DNA of 64,000 nucleotides, from NCBI GenBank assembly GCA_947579665.1, contig OX388343.1, forward strand, positions 92,732,254 through 92,796,253, read 5' to 3'. Shown here in pieces: positions 24,501 through 35,944 of the stretch. Position 1 is the stretch's first letter; each line of letters starts with the position of its first letter. The DNA comes from Sympetrum striolatum (Eukaryota > Arthropoda > Insecta > Odonata > Libellulidae). The notes beneath the pieces are model-generated. The model was not told the DNA's origin. It worked only from the letters and a program-made list of their open reading frames with translations, and did no database searches. The translations under genes and the position numbers were made by a program.

Positions 24501-25290
24501 GGTAGCGGAAGACTGGATCTCTTGAATTAGGTAAGCGGAAATTTTATTCATGAGCCTCATCGTATTCTAATTGAAAAGGTTTCTAGGTTAGGGAGGCATG
24601 TTTCGGTAAATTTACATTCATTTACTTCCAGTACTTTATTACGTGATTTATGTCCGAGTATAAAGCAAAAATTCTCTTTCTTTAAAAAGGAAGCTTTTAT
24701 TACCGTATGAATCGTAATGAAAATAAAATGTCACGTAAGCATGATGTGGATCTAAAATCCTTGTAGTTATGATTAAGATAAGGATGAAAATCTACTTTGA
24801 AATATTACAGTAACTGACTTTAATTGATTTAATGCAGTTGGTTTATCATTTATTCGTCTCTGCAATGATACCAATTTTAGTTTTACTGAACGTCCCGTCT
24901 GATGCACTTTCGCCCTCATGTAACTGTAAATAATCGTGAGCTGGTGAATGTTGTTTACACGTATATTGATATTTCGCTTTTCCTATTCTCTGCCCTCGAT
25001 GCATTGTTATGGCCGAAAAGTTAGCTGAGATGCTAATGATTTCCTTAGACCCAAAATCGCGTACCGAATTCCTTGAATTCTTTATCCTTGATTTCTGAAG
25101 GTCAAAGTGCCGTCCTTCCCACTTCATGCACAATGTTTGCCTAATTGAACCTATTGTAATAATTTTTACCTTTTTAATTTTTTCAGATTTGGGGAAAGTG
25201 AATTTTCTCGGAATGCCATAATCGACTCCTGGATAAGCCATACCGTTTCGACAGAAAGCGACAGCGAAAAGATTCGTCATGTAACGCTAT
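21557..25290 (-). repeat. Right arm of the large quasi-palindrome
   Basis: This is the reverse complement partner of 16380-20906 and includes the inverted partner of the exon-like segment (21557-21823). Indels differ between arms, so the axis wanders between about 21.2 and 21.6 kb. A 144-codon minus-strand frame at 24846-25280 lies in the arm. Its left-arm counterpart carries an extra base near 16460 and stops, so a conserved protein is not supported. Confidence 0.82.
23656..23741. repeat. Back-to-back tRNA-like (SINE-type) sequences, right arm
   Basis: On the plus strand, a segment from about 23700 has a tRNA-like anticodon arm (CGCCCGGCGAACGGG) and a B box GGCTCGAATCA at 23731-23741. On the minus strand, a second B box GCGTTCGAGTCC lies at 23667-23656. 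The two share the intervening region in divergent orientation. This looks like two tRNA-derived SINE heads fused, duplicated within the palindrome arms. Confidence 0.6.
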
Positions 25291-26507
25291 CATATTCATA
25301 ATCTTATTTCTTTCTTTAATGGGGAGCACCTCATCTCCTGGTTTCGAGACCGATTCGTGAGTACTACCAGTCCTCTCCTCCCAATCCCATTACTTAAAAT
25401 TCCTCGCTGCCTATTTATCATCGAAATCATTACATTTACTATGTATACATTATATAAGAAGCATCTTTGATTGTAGTTTAAAGAGCTAAAGAATCATTAC
25501 AAGATATCCTTTATTGTAAATAAGTTTTTCAGTTTCTCAATTAAATTTCATATGACAATTTTTTTTAAGTTTTTTTATTGTTTGAGTTATTAGACTACAT
25601 TTAATAAATAATAGTGATTCAAATATTTCTTTGAAAATATTCTGAATTCCCCATAAACATTTCTATTTGGATGCTGCACTTCATGCACTTTAACACAGTG
25701 AATGCAGTGTTTGGTAGCTGTAGTTTCTTTCTGTAAACTTTCCTTTCGATATTTGATTCAAATTGACTTTGAATTTAAATTTGGAGTATTAGAACCTTGA
25801 TACCGACTCTCTTGGCAGTATTTATCTTTCTATGCTCACCCTTCAAATCATGAATGGATATCAGTTAGGAATCTTTAAAACTGAAATTCATGTAATTCTA
25901 AAACGTTTTCTAGCACAGTACTTTTTCTTTAACGGAATTTCTGGAGCAATCATTAATAACATTTTTTAAATTCCATCAAATATCCTTCTAACGCACGTTC
26001 TGAAAATAATTTGGATTTGAATTGTGCATTATTTATTGTTTTAAGATATTTGCTTTATTCACATATTATTAAATTCCCGTTTCGCTTCAATATTTTTATT
26101 GGATCCAAATTAAAATTTTAAGTATGAATTAAATAAACAAAAAATTACTAGTAATTTATTTATGTATATTAGTTAAGATATCTTCGTGGTTGAATTAATT
26201 AATATACTGAATGCCTTAAAATTCCTTAAAATCTTCGATTTGGCATCCCACCGTATGAATAATAGTTAGCTGTTGATTATCTCTGATAATTAAAATCATC
26301 TCTTTAAATCTTCGATTTGGAATCCAAACTCGTCTAACGAGGTCGTATTGGATATCCTTCTGTGAGCAATTGGTATTAGCGTCAGATAGCTCTTGCGCAT
26401 AAGTCGTACAATATTTTATGGAAATAATTAATTATTATTTCATTAAAACCATAAATAATTATTGATACATTTTATTAAATTTTCCCTTTTTCTTTTTCAT
26501 GTTTTAG

Positions 26508-26617
26508 GAAGTGAGCTCTCTCGCATATGGACGATTCTTTTGGATGTCTTGGGTGTGATACCGAAAGTGCGTTCAAATGAGGATCATCAAATGATGCCTT
26601 TTGGATATAAGATACAG
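26508..26617 (+). other. Exon-like cassette 1 in the direct repeats
   Basis: A 110-base open segment is flanked by a CATGTTTTAG acceptor and an ACAG/GT donor. Its translation includes VLGVIPKVRSNEDHQ. It has a diverged copy at 28014-28130, also open and flanked by splice-like sites. Whether it was ever an exon is unproven. Confidence 0.25.
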
Positions 26618-28013
26618 GTTAAATATTATATTATGATATTTTCCGACATTTATTCTTTCTGATGTCTATTACCTACAGCGTAACATATTTTTTCATTTTT
26701 AATGGGCAGTTAATATTGCTCTAACAAAATAATTAGGATTACCATTTAAATTATGTATTTATATTCCGATTTTAGTTATTTTATATTCAAGGTGATTTTG
26801 GTGGAAGTTTGCAATGTCTGCAATGGATGACTCTACATTCTTTGGGCTTTGCGTTAGCTGTTTCAAACGCGAAAAACTAGTAGCCGTTTTGAAAAGGGAT
26901 TTCCTTATGTCGATTTCCCATTCCTTTTTTAACACCACCATCACCTTCAATTTTTTCTCAGTTATTTAGAATACCTTACTTTCATATTCTATTTTATCTG
27001 TAACTTGAACACTAGTAATTAAGAATAGGGAAAGAGGCAAGGTCGTGGTTACCTAAAAATGGTATAACTTCCACTGCGAAGATTTTTTCAACGGTGCTTA
27101 CCTTCCATTAGAGTTTATACTATATCACAATGAATTTTCTCGGAAAATCGTCGTCAGAATGGTAGTTTATGAATTATAGATCTTACTTGGGTGTTTGGTT
27201 TAAAATGAGTAATATTTTTGGAAATTAATTCGAGATAACCTGGATATCATCAACCGATGACATATCAACGAGTTTTATATTTAAAATTTAACTTTTTTAT
27301 TTCCTTAATACACGTATTTTATTTAAAGTCTTTCTTAAAAACTCCCTATAATATCATATTCACCTTTTCCTTGCATTGTAATTTTAATTTGTAGGTAGAA
27401 CTAATTATCTCTGCACATGTATATTTTTATTCTTACCTCGAATCATGAATTGCCATCTGTTAGCTATCTTCACATTTTAAATTAACGTTAGTACAAGGTG
27501 TTTGCTATCACAATTTATTGTGTTCAATAGAATTATAAGATTGAATTCCGGGAATGATCAATTACGATTTCATAATTTCAGTTGATACTTTCAACTATCC
27601 TTTTTACGATCATTCTGAAAAGAATTTGGATTTGAATTTTCGATCCATCATCGTTTTGAGAATTTTGCTTTGCTCATTTACTATTGAACTAGCGGTTTAT
27701 TTGAATATTATTATTGAAATCAAATTCAAATTTTTAAACTGACTGATATAAGCAACGTTAGTATTTTCATTACATATGTTTCAGTTAAGTCATTTCTGTT
27801 TTTGAGGTTGATGAATAATCGAATTGAATCCCGAAGCAATATTTCCCAGACATCTTCGATGTGGTACTTAACCTCGTTTAACTACGTTGCATGTGAAATA
27901 CTAGTTGGATTGATTGCTACTAAAATCTGTTCGATATAATTCATGCTAATTTTATGGATATAATTAATTAATGGCGAAATTAATTTGATTTTTGATTTGT
28001 GATTTATTTCAAG

Positions 28014-28130
28014 TCTTGGGGGAAAACATTCACTCAGTTATGGATGATTATTCTGGATGTCTTTCTGTGATACCGAAAATGCCAAAAACGAAGGATAATC
28101 AAAATAATATCTTCCGGATTCCCGATTCAG
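28014..28130 (+). other. Exon-like cassette 2 in the direct repeats
   Basis: A 117-base open segment lies between TTATTTCAAG and a strong donor GTGAGT at 28131. Its translation includes CLSVIPKMPKTKDNQ, aligned with the cassette at 26508-26617. I do not recognise a family. Confidence 0.27.
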
Positions 28131-28798
28131 GTGAGTTCTTTTATAATGATATTTTCTGCCTTACTAGAATTTTCGCCGTTTCTTTCGTAACTTTCAAATT
28201 TTATACAGTCCGAGTGTAAGATATTTTATTGACGCTGTACAAATATTCCAAGAGCTTTTTCTTAATAAATTAATGGACGTCTTCATACATTATTTAAGTC
28301 ACCCAATTAAATGTTATTTTCTTAATATTTGAGATAAGATCAGAACGGTTTATTGATAGAAAGCAGAGCGTCCGGTTTGTATTAAAAAATCATTAGGCAT
28401 TTTTAATGTGAGAGGATTGTTTATAAGCAGTATATAGATATTTGAAGATATAAAGTTCGATATAAGACCATTGAATGTTTAATAAATAACATAAGTTTTC
28501 GCGACTTGAAAGATTACTTGAATGGGACCTAGTATTTCAAGTTAATATTATATATTCGGTATCATCCGACGGACGTATTATTCAACCCTTTCGTTTTGCA
28601 TAGATTTTCGCTGTTTTCTATTATATATTTTTTCTGCAATCTATTTACCACTAAACGATATCGCCATTTATTTTGGAATGCAGCTATTAAAATCAGGCAC
28701 AAACATATTTAACTGCATTTCGTTTTGTTCTATTTTTATTTCTATTTATTATATTTATTCATTAAATATCAGATGGTTTTATATGCATAATAATAAGT

Positions 28799-28830
28799 GA
28801 TGAAGAAGAAGATTCTTCTTCTTCTTCATC
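28799..28830. repeat. Perfect GAA/TTC hairpin
   Basis: Fourteen-base arms (28799-28812 and 28817-28830) are perfect reverse complements around a 4-base loop. The arms are made of GAA/TTC triplets. It lies in AT-rich DNA with no gene next to it. Confidence 0.8.
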
Positions 28831-31640
28831 ATGACGTATTTCCACAAGACATCGCCAGCGACTGTGAATTTTTTTTTATTTTATAATAATAAGTGTTTCT
28901 ATCGTAGTAAAGGCTACACTTTCCCATAGTATCCACATCTACAATTTATAAACTCTAAAGGCTCTATTTTATTTTTCGAATATAAATTATCATGTTCGCG
29001 AGCTCATACGAATTCGAGAGAGCATTAAACGAGAACTTTTATTTTAATTTTAATACACGAAATTTCCATTTGATCTTCGATAGAATTAGGATTATATTTT
29101 ATATTAAATTCGAAATTGTTAAGTTTAAATTCAAGATTATTTGACCATTTTATACTACATACAACTAAAATAGACACTCCATATGTTAGTAGCATTGCGT
29201 ACTTAACTTTTTCAATCGCAGAAACAATGTCGTCGTAGTAAAAGTGGATGTTGTTAGATCGATGTGATTTCCCTTTCATTCTTCTCGTTTTACTTCTAGT
29301 ATCATCTTTAAATTTCTCCCTTTTTCAGATAAGCTTACTTTCACTTCCTCATTTTTTTTAACCATAACTCAAGCATTTTAACTACAGAAACGTGTCCTCA
29401 CCTCAAGGTCTAGGTTTTCTCAAATTACTTCCATTGCTACATTTCTTTTAATCGGAAGCCAACTGTCCTCTTATTTCGACCTTCAGGTCTTCCCACAAGT
29501 TCAAGGTCTTGTTTTCGTACACAGTCTCTAAAAACGTACATATTTTTACTTCAGTTTGTTTGTGTTACTGTCCCACTTGTCTGTAGCGGGCCTAGGGCGT
29601 ATTATTGATCTCGGATATCACTTTAGTAGCGAAAACACCTAAGATTTTATAATTGATTAGATATCGATGAGCTCATAGGTTAATGTCAGGTAGAATATTT
29701 ATCGTTGTTTCACATCTTTCTCTTTACTGACAATTTGACGAAGATATTTAATGAAATGTTTATTTTACGCTCTATTGGACTTCTTGGCATTTTACATTTG
29801 CGGTCTTACAAAAATTCTAACTTACTAGTTCGAAATAAGACTTTAAAATATAAAATAAATATCCATGTGTATGAGACTTAAAAACTTTCTTAAGTGAGAC
29901 GTCGTATTTTATTTAATTATGTAACCAGTGATGATCGGTAATACTATTTTTCGAGCTTTTTTGATTATGAGTCTTCGTTATTTTCTTATATTTTAAAATT
30001 AAAATTTTGGAACTTAATGTGATTTTAAACTTTTTCGGAAGCGTGGTTTTGCCTTCATTAAATAAGTCCGATGTTAACGGATGTACGTCAGTTTATATAA
30101 TTTTCAACTATAATCACTAATCAATCTTATTTTTGCATTAATGCCTTAGTTTCAGCCTGTAAAGCCACAAATATTTCACATTGTCTATCGCATCGAATAT
30201 CTTAACGTATCGATTAATTCCCAGACTTCTTAGTAATTAATGAAGCTATCGATGTAAATATAATCTCTAAAGAAAATCCAACGGAGACTCTTTTGTAGAA
30301 ACCAAAATTCAATTGAGAGTAGTGGGAACGGTTTTTAAATTGCTCCGTAAAGGTCATAGAAAATCAATAGCCAACAATTAACGCAGAACTTGTGTTCAAG
30401 TAAAATGAGAGAATGAAAATTTGCACGTTTTCCAAACTGTAATGCTTGTTAAATGTTAGAATTTTAGGAGAATATTTATTTGAATAATTATCACCTTTTC
30501 TATCACAGAAACTGCGACACATTTCCATAAAATATACATACATAGTTCGTCTTTTTAAAGGCTTTGTTTTATTTTTGAAAATAAATTACTAAATTTGATA
30601 ATTACCACGGTCATACGAAATCGAGAAGGGATTAAAAAATTATATATTTAATTCTTTATCTTTAATTTTGGTCGCTCAAATCTACTTTCCGTTCTAAGAT
30701 TCTAGAGATATATTGTAATTAAAGATAATATTGTAAGATTTCATGATTAGAAAAAACTCCATCTGAGTAACGCTATTAGTAAATTTAGAAATATTATGCA
30801 AACATGACGAATTTAAAGAAAAGTTTGCTGGGTGAAGAAAGTTTCGGCTATTACGTGGATATCCCTTCGAGAATTAATGGTCTCTTCAGGTACTATACTG
30901 TGTAAGATTCGTGATTTCAATTTAAGACGCTAAAATTAGGAATTTTTAAACTTATACTCGCAATTCGATATCTTATATACCTATTGCGTTATTTTTTTTA
31001 AGATAATTTGTTTCCTTAATGTTAAAGATAACTTTAATGGATGATTTGATATTCTTTAGGCATTGCGCGCGTAGTTTTTTCTCACGCGGAAACGATATTA
31101 CCGTAATGATAGAATTTCACTTTCATTTCTTCCGTTTCAACTATAGTATCACCTTTTTTTCCTTATTTGTGTAGATTAGCTTCCTTTATTTTTCTCCTTT
31201 TTTTAGTAGAACACAAGCATATTAAGTACAAAAATATTTCAAGGTCGAGGCTTCTCAAATTTCAATCACTTCCACTCCTAAGATTTTTTTTAACAGTGAT
31301 TGTCACTCGTTAGGGCAATTTTCACCTTCAGGTTTTTTCACAAGCTCAAGGACTTGTCTTCATAAATATAATGTTATCGTAAATAATCTCCGAAATTGTA
31401 AAGACCTTCACTTTATTTCGTTTGCATTACTATTCTAGCAGTAACTACAGTTTTATAATTTCTAATTCATCGATAAGGTCATACAAATGAGACAAGTACG
31501 ATATTTATCGCTATGAATCATCATCATCTTCCGACTGTTCGTTTAAAATGGACAAAAGATATTTTTTAGTTTATTGCGAACTCGTGGACTCTTAGGCATT
31601 TTATGTCTGCGGCCTTAAAGAATTTCTAACTTAGTCATGA

Positions 31641-32879
31641 TAATGCACAGAAAGGACGAACGGAGATTGTGGTCGAAAATATTTGAAAGATATTTGAGAT
31701 GGTAACTCCAGCTTCAATACCTGGCAAGATAGCATTGATGATGAGAACCTTTCATAACAAGAAACTCGAACCTTAAACAACTTCATATATACTCATCCGA
31801 TTGCATTAACTTCTGCAACAATTTCTCATTTTTATGTTCGATTGATGTTTTGTCTTTAAAAGCAGAATAAATTACATTATGAACTCGATTTTTCCCCAAG
31901 TTTACAAATACTCCGAAAATGCTAACGTCCGAATCATAAATGTTTTCCATTAAATAGAAGCAGTATAAGGGACTTGTCGTCTAAGAATTTTTCCACTCAG
32001 TCTTATTATGAGTTCCACTTAGATTTTTCTTTGCTTTAATAAACAAAAGTTGTTGATATATTTAATCACATTGTTAAAATTTATATATTGCGGATCGCCC
32101 AAAAGGATAAATGAAACCGAGGATTCCTAACTTCGCTGTCAACAAAACCTACAAAAATAAATATGCAATGTAAATTTCACACATTTTGAAATCCCCTCAG
32201 TTATATATTCAGGTATCCAATATAATTATCTTCCACAGAAAATACATGTACCTCTTAATTTTCCTCCAAAACTCCAAATTTATGTATTTAAATTGTATTC
32301 TATACAATGATATTGAAAAAATCTTGAAAATGGAATCACTAAAGTTTCAACGAATTGCCGTCAATGAATTTCTACCATCGGACTATTTTTTTATGTTATT
32401 AGAAATTCAATGTACATGCTTTATTAGTTTAATGAAGGAAAGCTACTTACGCATGGTTAAATTTATATTTTGCTGCAAATGTAATTATCCGTCGATTATA
32501 AATTAATGTATCCAGTGTTATATTATTCCAAAGTTAAACTTCAGATTCTAATTTTTCACTAAAACTCGCTGTAATTGTTATGAATTAGATGATATAAAAT
32601 AATTTTCCTAAATTAGATTAAATAGATTTTCTCAAATTCATTATACTTATTGAAGATTTTAAAACATTAACTTGGAAGTAGTAATCTAAATATTAAATTG
32701 GAGTATGGTATCTTCTCGAAAGAAGACGCACTCAAATATTAATTATTTTACATAATAAATTCATAATATTGCATATTCGATACGTAATTATAAAACTAAC
32801 ATGGTACTTCATTCAATGTGGAATAATATTGATAATTAATACATTCCCGAATCATTTTTTTCCCACGGGACTTACGAGA
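31641..32879. other. AT-rich intergenic DNA
   Basis: No gene or clear repeat. The 106-codon frame at 32186-32506 is hydrophobic, rich in Ile/Phe/Tyr, and looks like chance in AT-rich DNA. Confidence 0.45.
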
Positions 32880-34165
32880 AAGAACAGCGGGGGAGGATCC
32901 CGACAAGGGGCGGCGCGCCGCGGCGTCTGGAACAAGCGACGGAGGAACACGGCGCGGGGGACACCGACGAGGGAGGATCCCAGCGAGGAAGGTCACCGGC
33001 GAAGGAGAACCCCGGCCAGAAAGGGTCTCAGCGAAGGAGGATCCCAGCGAGAGAGAACCCCGGCGAGGGAGGACCACGGCAAGGTAGAATCCCAGCGAGG
33101 GAGAACCCCGGCGAGGGAGGAGACCGGCGACGGAGGACCCCAGCGAAGGAGGACCCCAGCGAGGGAGGATCCCAGCGAGAGAAACCCCGGCCAGGGAGTA
33201 TCCCAGCGAGGGAGGGTGCACGCCAGGAAGGTACCAAGCGAGGAAAGACCCCGGCGACGGAGGATCCCAGTGAGGGAGGACCCCGGCGATGGAGGATCCC
33301 AGCGAGGGAGGACCCCAGCGAGGGAGGATCCCAGCAAGGGAGGGTGCCAGCCAGGAATGTACCAAGCGAGGGAGGACCCCGGCGACGGAGGATCCCATCG
33401 AGGGAGGACCCCAGCGAAGGAGGACCCCAGCGAAGGAGGACCCCAGCGAGGGAGGATCCCAGCGAGGGAGGATCCCAGCGAGGGAGGACCCCAGCGAAGG
33501 AGGACCCCAGCGAGGGAGGATCCCAGCGAGGGAAACCCCGGCCAGGGAGTATCCCAGCGAGGGAGGGTGCACGCCAGGAAGGTACCAAGCGAGGAAAGAC
33601 CCCGGCGACGGAGGATCCCAGCGAGGGAGGACCCCGGCGATGGAGGATCCCAGCGAGGGAGGACCCCAGCGAGGGAGGATCCCAGCGAGGGAGGACCCCA
33701 GCGAGGGAGGACCCCAGCGAGGGAGGACCCCAGCGAGGGAGGATCCCAGCAAGGGAGGGTGCCAGCCAGGAATGTACCAAGCGAGGGAGGACCCCGGCGA
33801 AGGAGGACCCCAGCGAGGGAGGATCCCAGCGAGGGAGGATCCCAGCGAGGAAGGACCCCAGCGAGGGAGTATCCAAGCGAGGGAGGACCCCGGCGACAGA
33901 GGACTTCGGCGAGGGAGGACACCGGCAATGTAGGACACCAGCGATGGAGGACCCCGGCCAGAGTGCTTCCAACGAGGGAGGACCCCTGCCAGGAAGTACC
34001 CCGACAAGGGAGGACACTGGATAGAGAAAGTCCCCGCAAGGGAAGATTTTAACGAGGGAAGGTCCCAGCTAGGGAGGATCCCAGCGTGGGAGGACACTGG
34101 CGAGGGAGGATCCTGGCCAGAAAAGGTCTCAGCGATGGAAGATCCCAGCGAGGGAGATTTGAATT
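32880..34165. repeat. GC-rich 16-bp minisatellite
   Basis: About 1.3 kb is built from a 16-bp unit close to YCCCAGCGAGGGAGGA with many variants. Sixteen is not a multiple of three and most unit frames lack stops, so long frames are open on both strands at once (up to 427 codons on plus, 433 on minus). These are products of the repeat, not evidence for a protein. Longer blocks are duplicated inside it: one starting near 33181 recurs near 33532 (about 351 bp apart), another near 33346 recurs near 33761 (about 415 bp apart). The left edge is sharp; the right edge decays gradually. Confidence 0.92.
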
Positions 34166-34980
34166 TTCAAAAATGATAGATATTTTTGTGTGTCCATCAG
34201 AAAAAGAGAATTTTGCTTGTCTAAAAAAATGTTTTCTACTGAAAAGTTGTTCCAATTAGATAATAAAGGTATGTCAGCTGCATTCACTCGAATGTGATGG
34301 GCACAGTTGAGAAAGGAAGTACAGGAGAAGTAGTTTCAACCTCCAGTGCAGTTATCATACAATTACTTGCAGCCTCATATTCTCCCATAGCCTCAAGCAC
34401 TTTACCCAAGTTATACCTAAAGGATAAAATTGAAGGACATTTAAAACTCACAGAACTAGAACAAGCAATCTACATGAAACAGGCAAAATAACAATTAAAA
34501 TTATAAAATGGAAAAAAGTCTCCTATCTCAGTTGTAACTAAATGTTTTTATTTTCTGTATTTTCCAGCTAGTATATGAAATACCTGAAGGGGTCATAATT
34601 ATGTTTATTAATGATGCAGTTTTGATTGAAAAATACTATAAGAAGAAAGAGTTTTTAGAAATAGCATACGTAACAGTTAAGTTTTTTAATTGGACAGAGT
34701 TTTATACGAAGACTAAACAAATATAGCTTCAGGTGTGAATATCTTAAAAATAAATAAAGTAATTATTTTAGTATGTGTGTATGTTTTTGTATCTGCTAAA
34801 AACTCAAGAAGCGCAAGTTTCACAGTTTTTAAACTTAAAAAATAAATGAATGCTTTCTCTGGGCAGATAATAGGCTACTATTTTTAACCTATTCAGATGC
34901 AGCAAAGTAGGTAAGATGCATGTAAAGTTCCATTTTTTGTTCAAAATTTGACTTTTTGTAAAGTTGAAATACAAGGAATG
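34166..34980. other. AT-rich DNA
   Basis: A 65-codon plus frame at 34294-34491 and a 49-codon open stretch after a TTTTCCAG at about 34560 are visible, but neither resembles a known family nor joins clearly to the protease exons downstream. Confidence 0.35.
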
Positions 34981-35110
34981 GGGCCTTGGCGGCATATTGG
35001 TTAAGGCGTTTGCCTGCCACCAGAGGGCTGTGGTTCAATCCCCGACACCAGCAAATTACCTGCCAATTTTTCACGAAGGCCACAGGTCGACTCATCCTGT
35101 AAATGTGAAA
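34981..35110 (+). mobile_element. tRNA-derived SINE
   Basis: The head resembles a tRNA. An A-box-like segment lies at 34987-35000, and TTAAGGCGTTTGCCTGCCACCAG forms the anticodon region. A good B box GGTTCAATCCC lies at 35032-35042. A body follows (ATTACCTGCC...). The tRNA-like part lacks a pairing acceptor stem, so this is a SINE and not a functional tRNA gene. The 3' end is uncertain. Confidence 0.7.
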
Positions 35111-35389
35111 AAATGAGTACCCAAAAAATCTTGGTAAGAGTAGGCAGTAAGAGCATAGTGGACCATACTACCTTCATTTATACCATTAGGTTGAGTATTA
35201 TTGGCCTTAACTTGCTAACTCCTGAGACATTGATGCACTATGCAAAGGGGAGAGTACTATTACTACTGAAATACAAAGAATTGTGGTTGAAAATTGAGAC
35301 AAGCACCAAATGAACGGAAATTGATTAGTGAATCTTAATGAAATCATGGAACTTTTCAAATCCAAAATTTAGAATTTTTATGATTTACA
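35111..35389. other. Possible SINE tail and non-coding DNA
   Basis: This directly follows the SINE head and may include its body and tail. No gene is visible; the 66-codon frame at 35113-35313 is not supported. Confidence 0.3.
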
Positions 35390-35515
35390 TATATGAATAT
35401 TTTGTAATTTCTTGAGGTTGTAAATAGCCATTCCCTTAATAACCAACTCAGTTGTTGAAGGGGTGTTCATACATTTACCCATAGGAATTCTGTGGAAATT
35501 TTGACCCATATAGAT
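35390..35515. repeat. Fragment of the dispersed repeat found in the array spacers
   Basis: A motif close to TTGAGGTTGTAAATAGCCATT and its continuation matches the repeated block near 43450-43500 and 42880-42930 in the array spacer. It shows that the spacer repeat family is dispersed and not confined to the array. Confidence 0.55.
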
Positions 35516-35944
35516 ATAAAGGTAAGAATTAAGGATAGTCTAAATGAAGATGAGTCAATTTTCTGAGATTTTATTCTTTTTTGGTGCAATTAACTAGCCA
35601 AACCAATGGCCATATAGTTGTGTTTATTCACTATACTGAAATTGACAATAGAGATTAAATATATCTTTTATTTACTATCTATTTCATTTTTGCAAGAGAA
35701 TCTTGATCATTGTCAGCTCTAAAATAAATGTATCATTTTAGTTATGTTCCACAGTTTGTCTTGATGAAATATACTGATAAATTATTTAAAGCAAAAAATC
35801 AAATTTTTCCTTTCTCCTAGTATTAGAAGCTGTTTAATAAATACCTAAGTTTTTTTTTGTTTTCAGTTTAGTTAGTTTATTCCAATGAAAATGAAATACT
35901 ATAATTATGATAAGTTGCCCTCTTATCTTGTTTATTTGTTATAG

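Larger units (their letters stand above)
25291..31640. repeat. Degenerate direct repeats of about 1.5-2.4 kb
   Basis: Several landmarks recur in the same orientation. A segment near 27050-27115 matches about 29400-29475 and 31241-31315. The block 29380-29600 matches 31200-31440, about 28960-29060 matches 30560-30660, about 26800-26960 matches 31030-31160, and 26340-26660 matches 27860-28170. Identity is low and indels are frequent, so this is an old tandem expansion. No transposon protein can be read in it. Confidence 0.65.

Noticed and set aside
24846..25280. 144-codon minus-strand frame in the right palindrome arm
   Set aside because: The paired left-arm sequence (16430-16870) carries indels and stops, so no shared protein is supported.
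32769..34097. Frames of over 400 codons on both strands
   Set aside because: They arise from a 16-bp repeat with few stops in any frame; several frames are open at once and none has a recognisable domain.
34981..35060. Functional tRNA gene
   Set aside because: A and B boxes are present but the acceptor stem does not pair and extra body sequence follows; a tRNA-derived SINE fits better.
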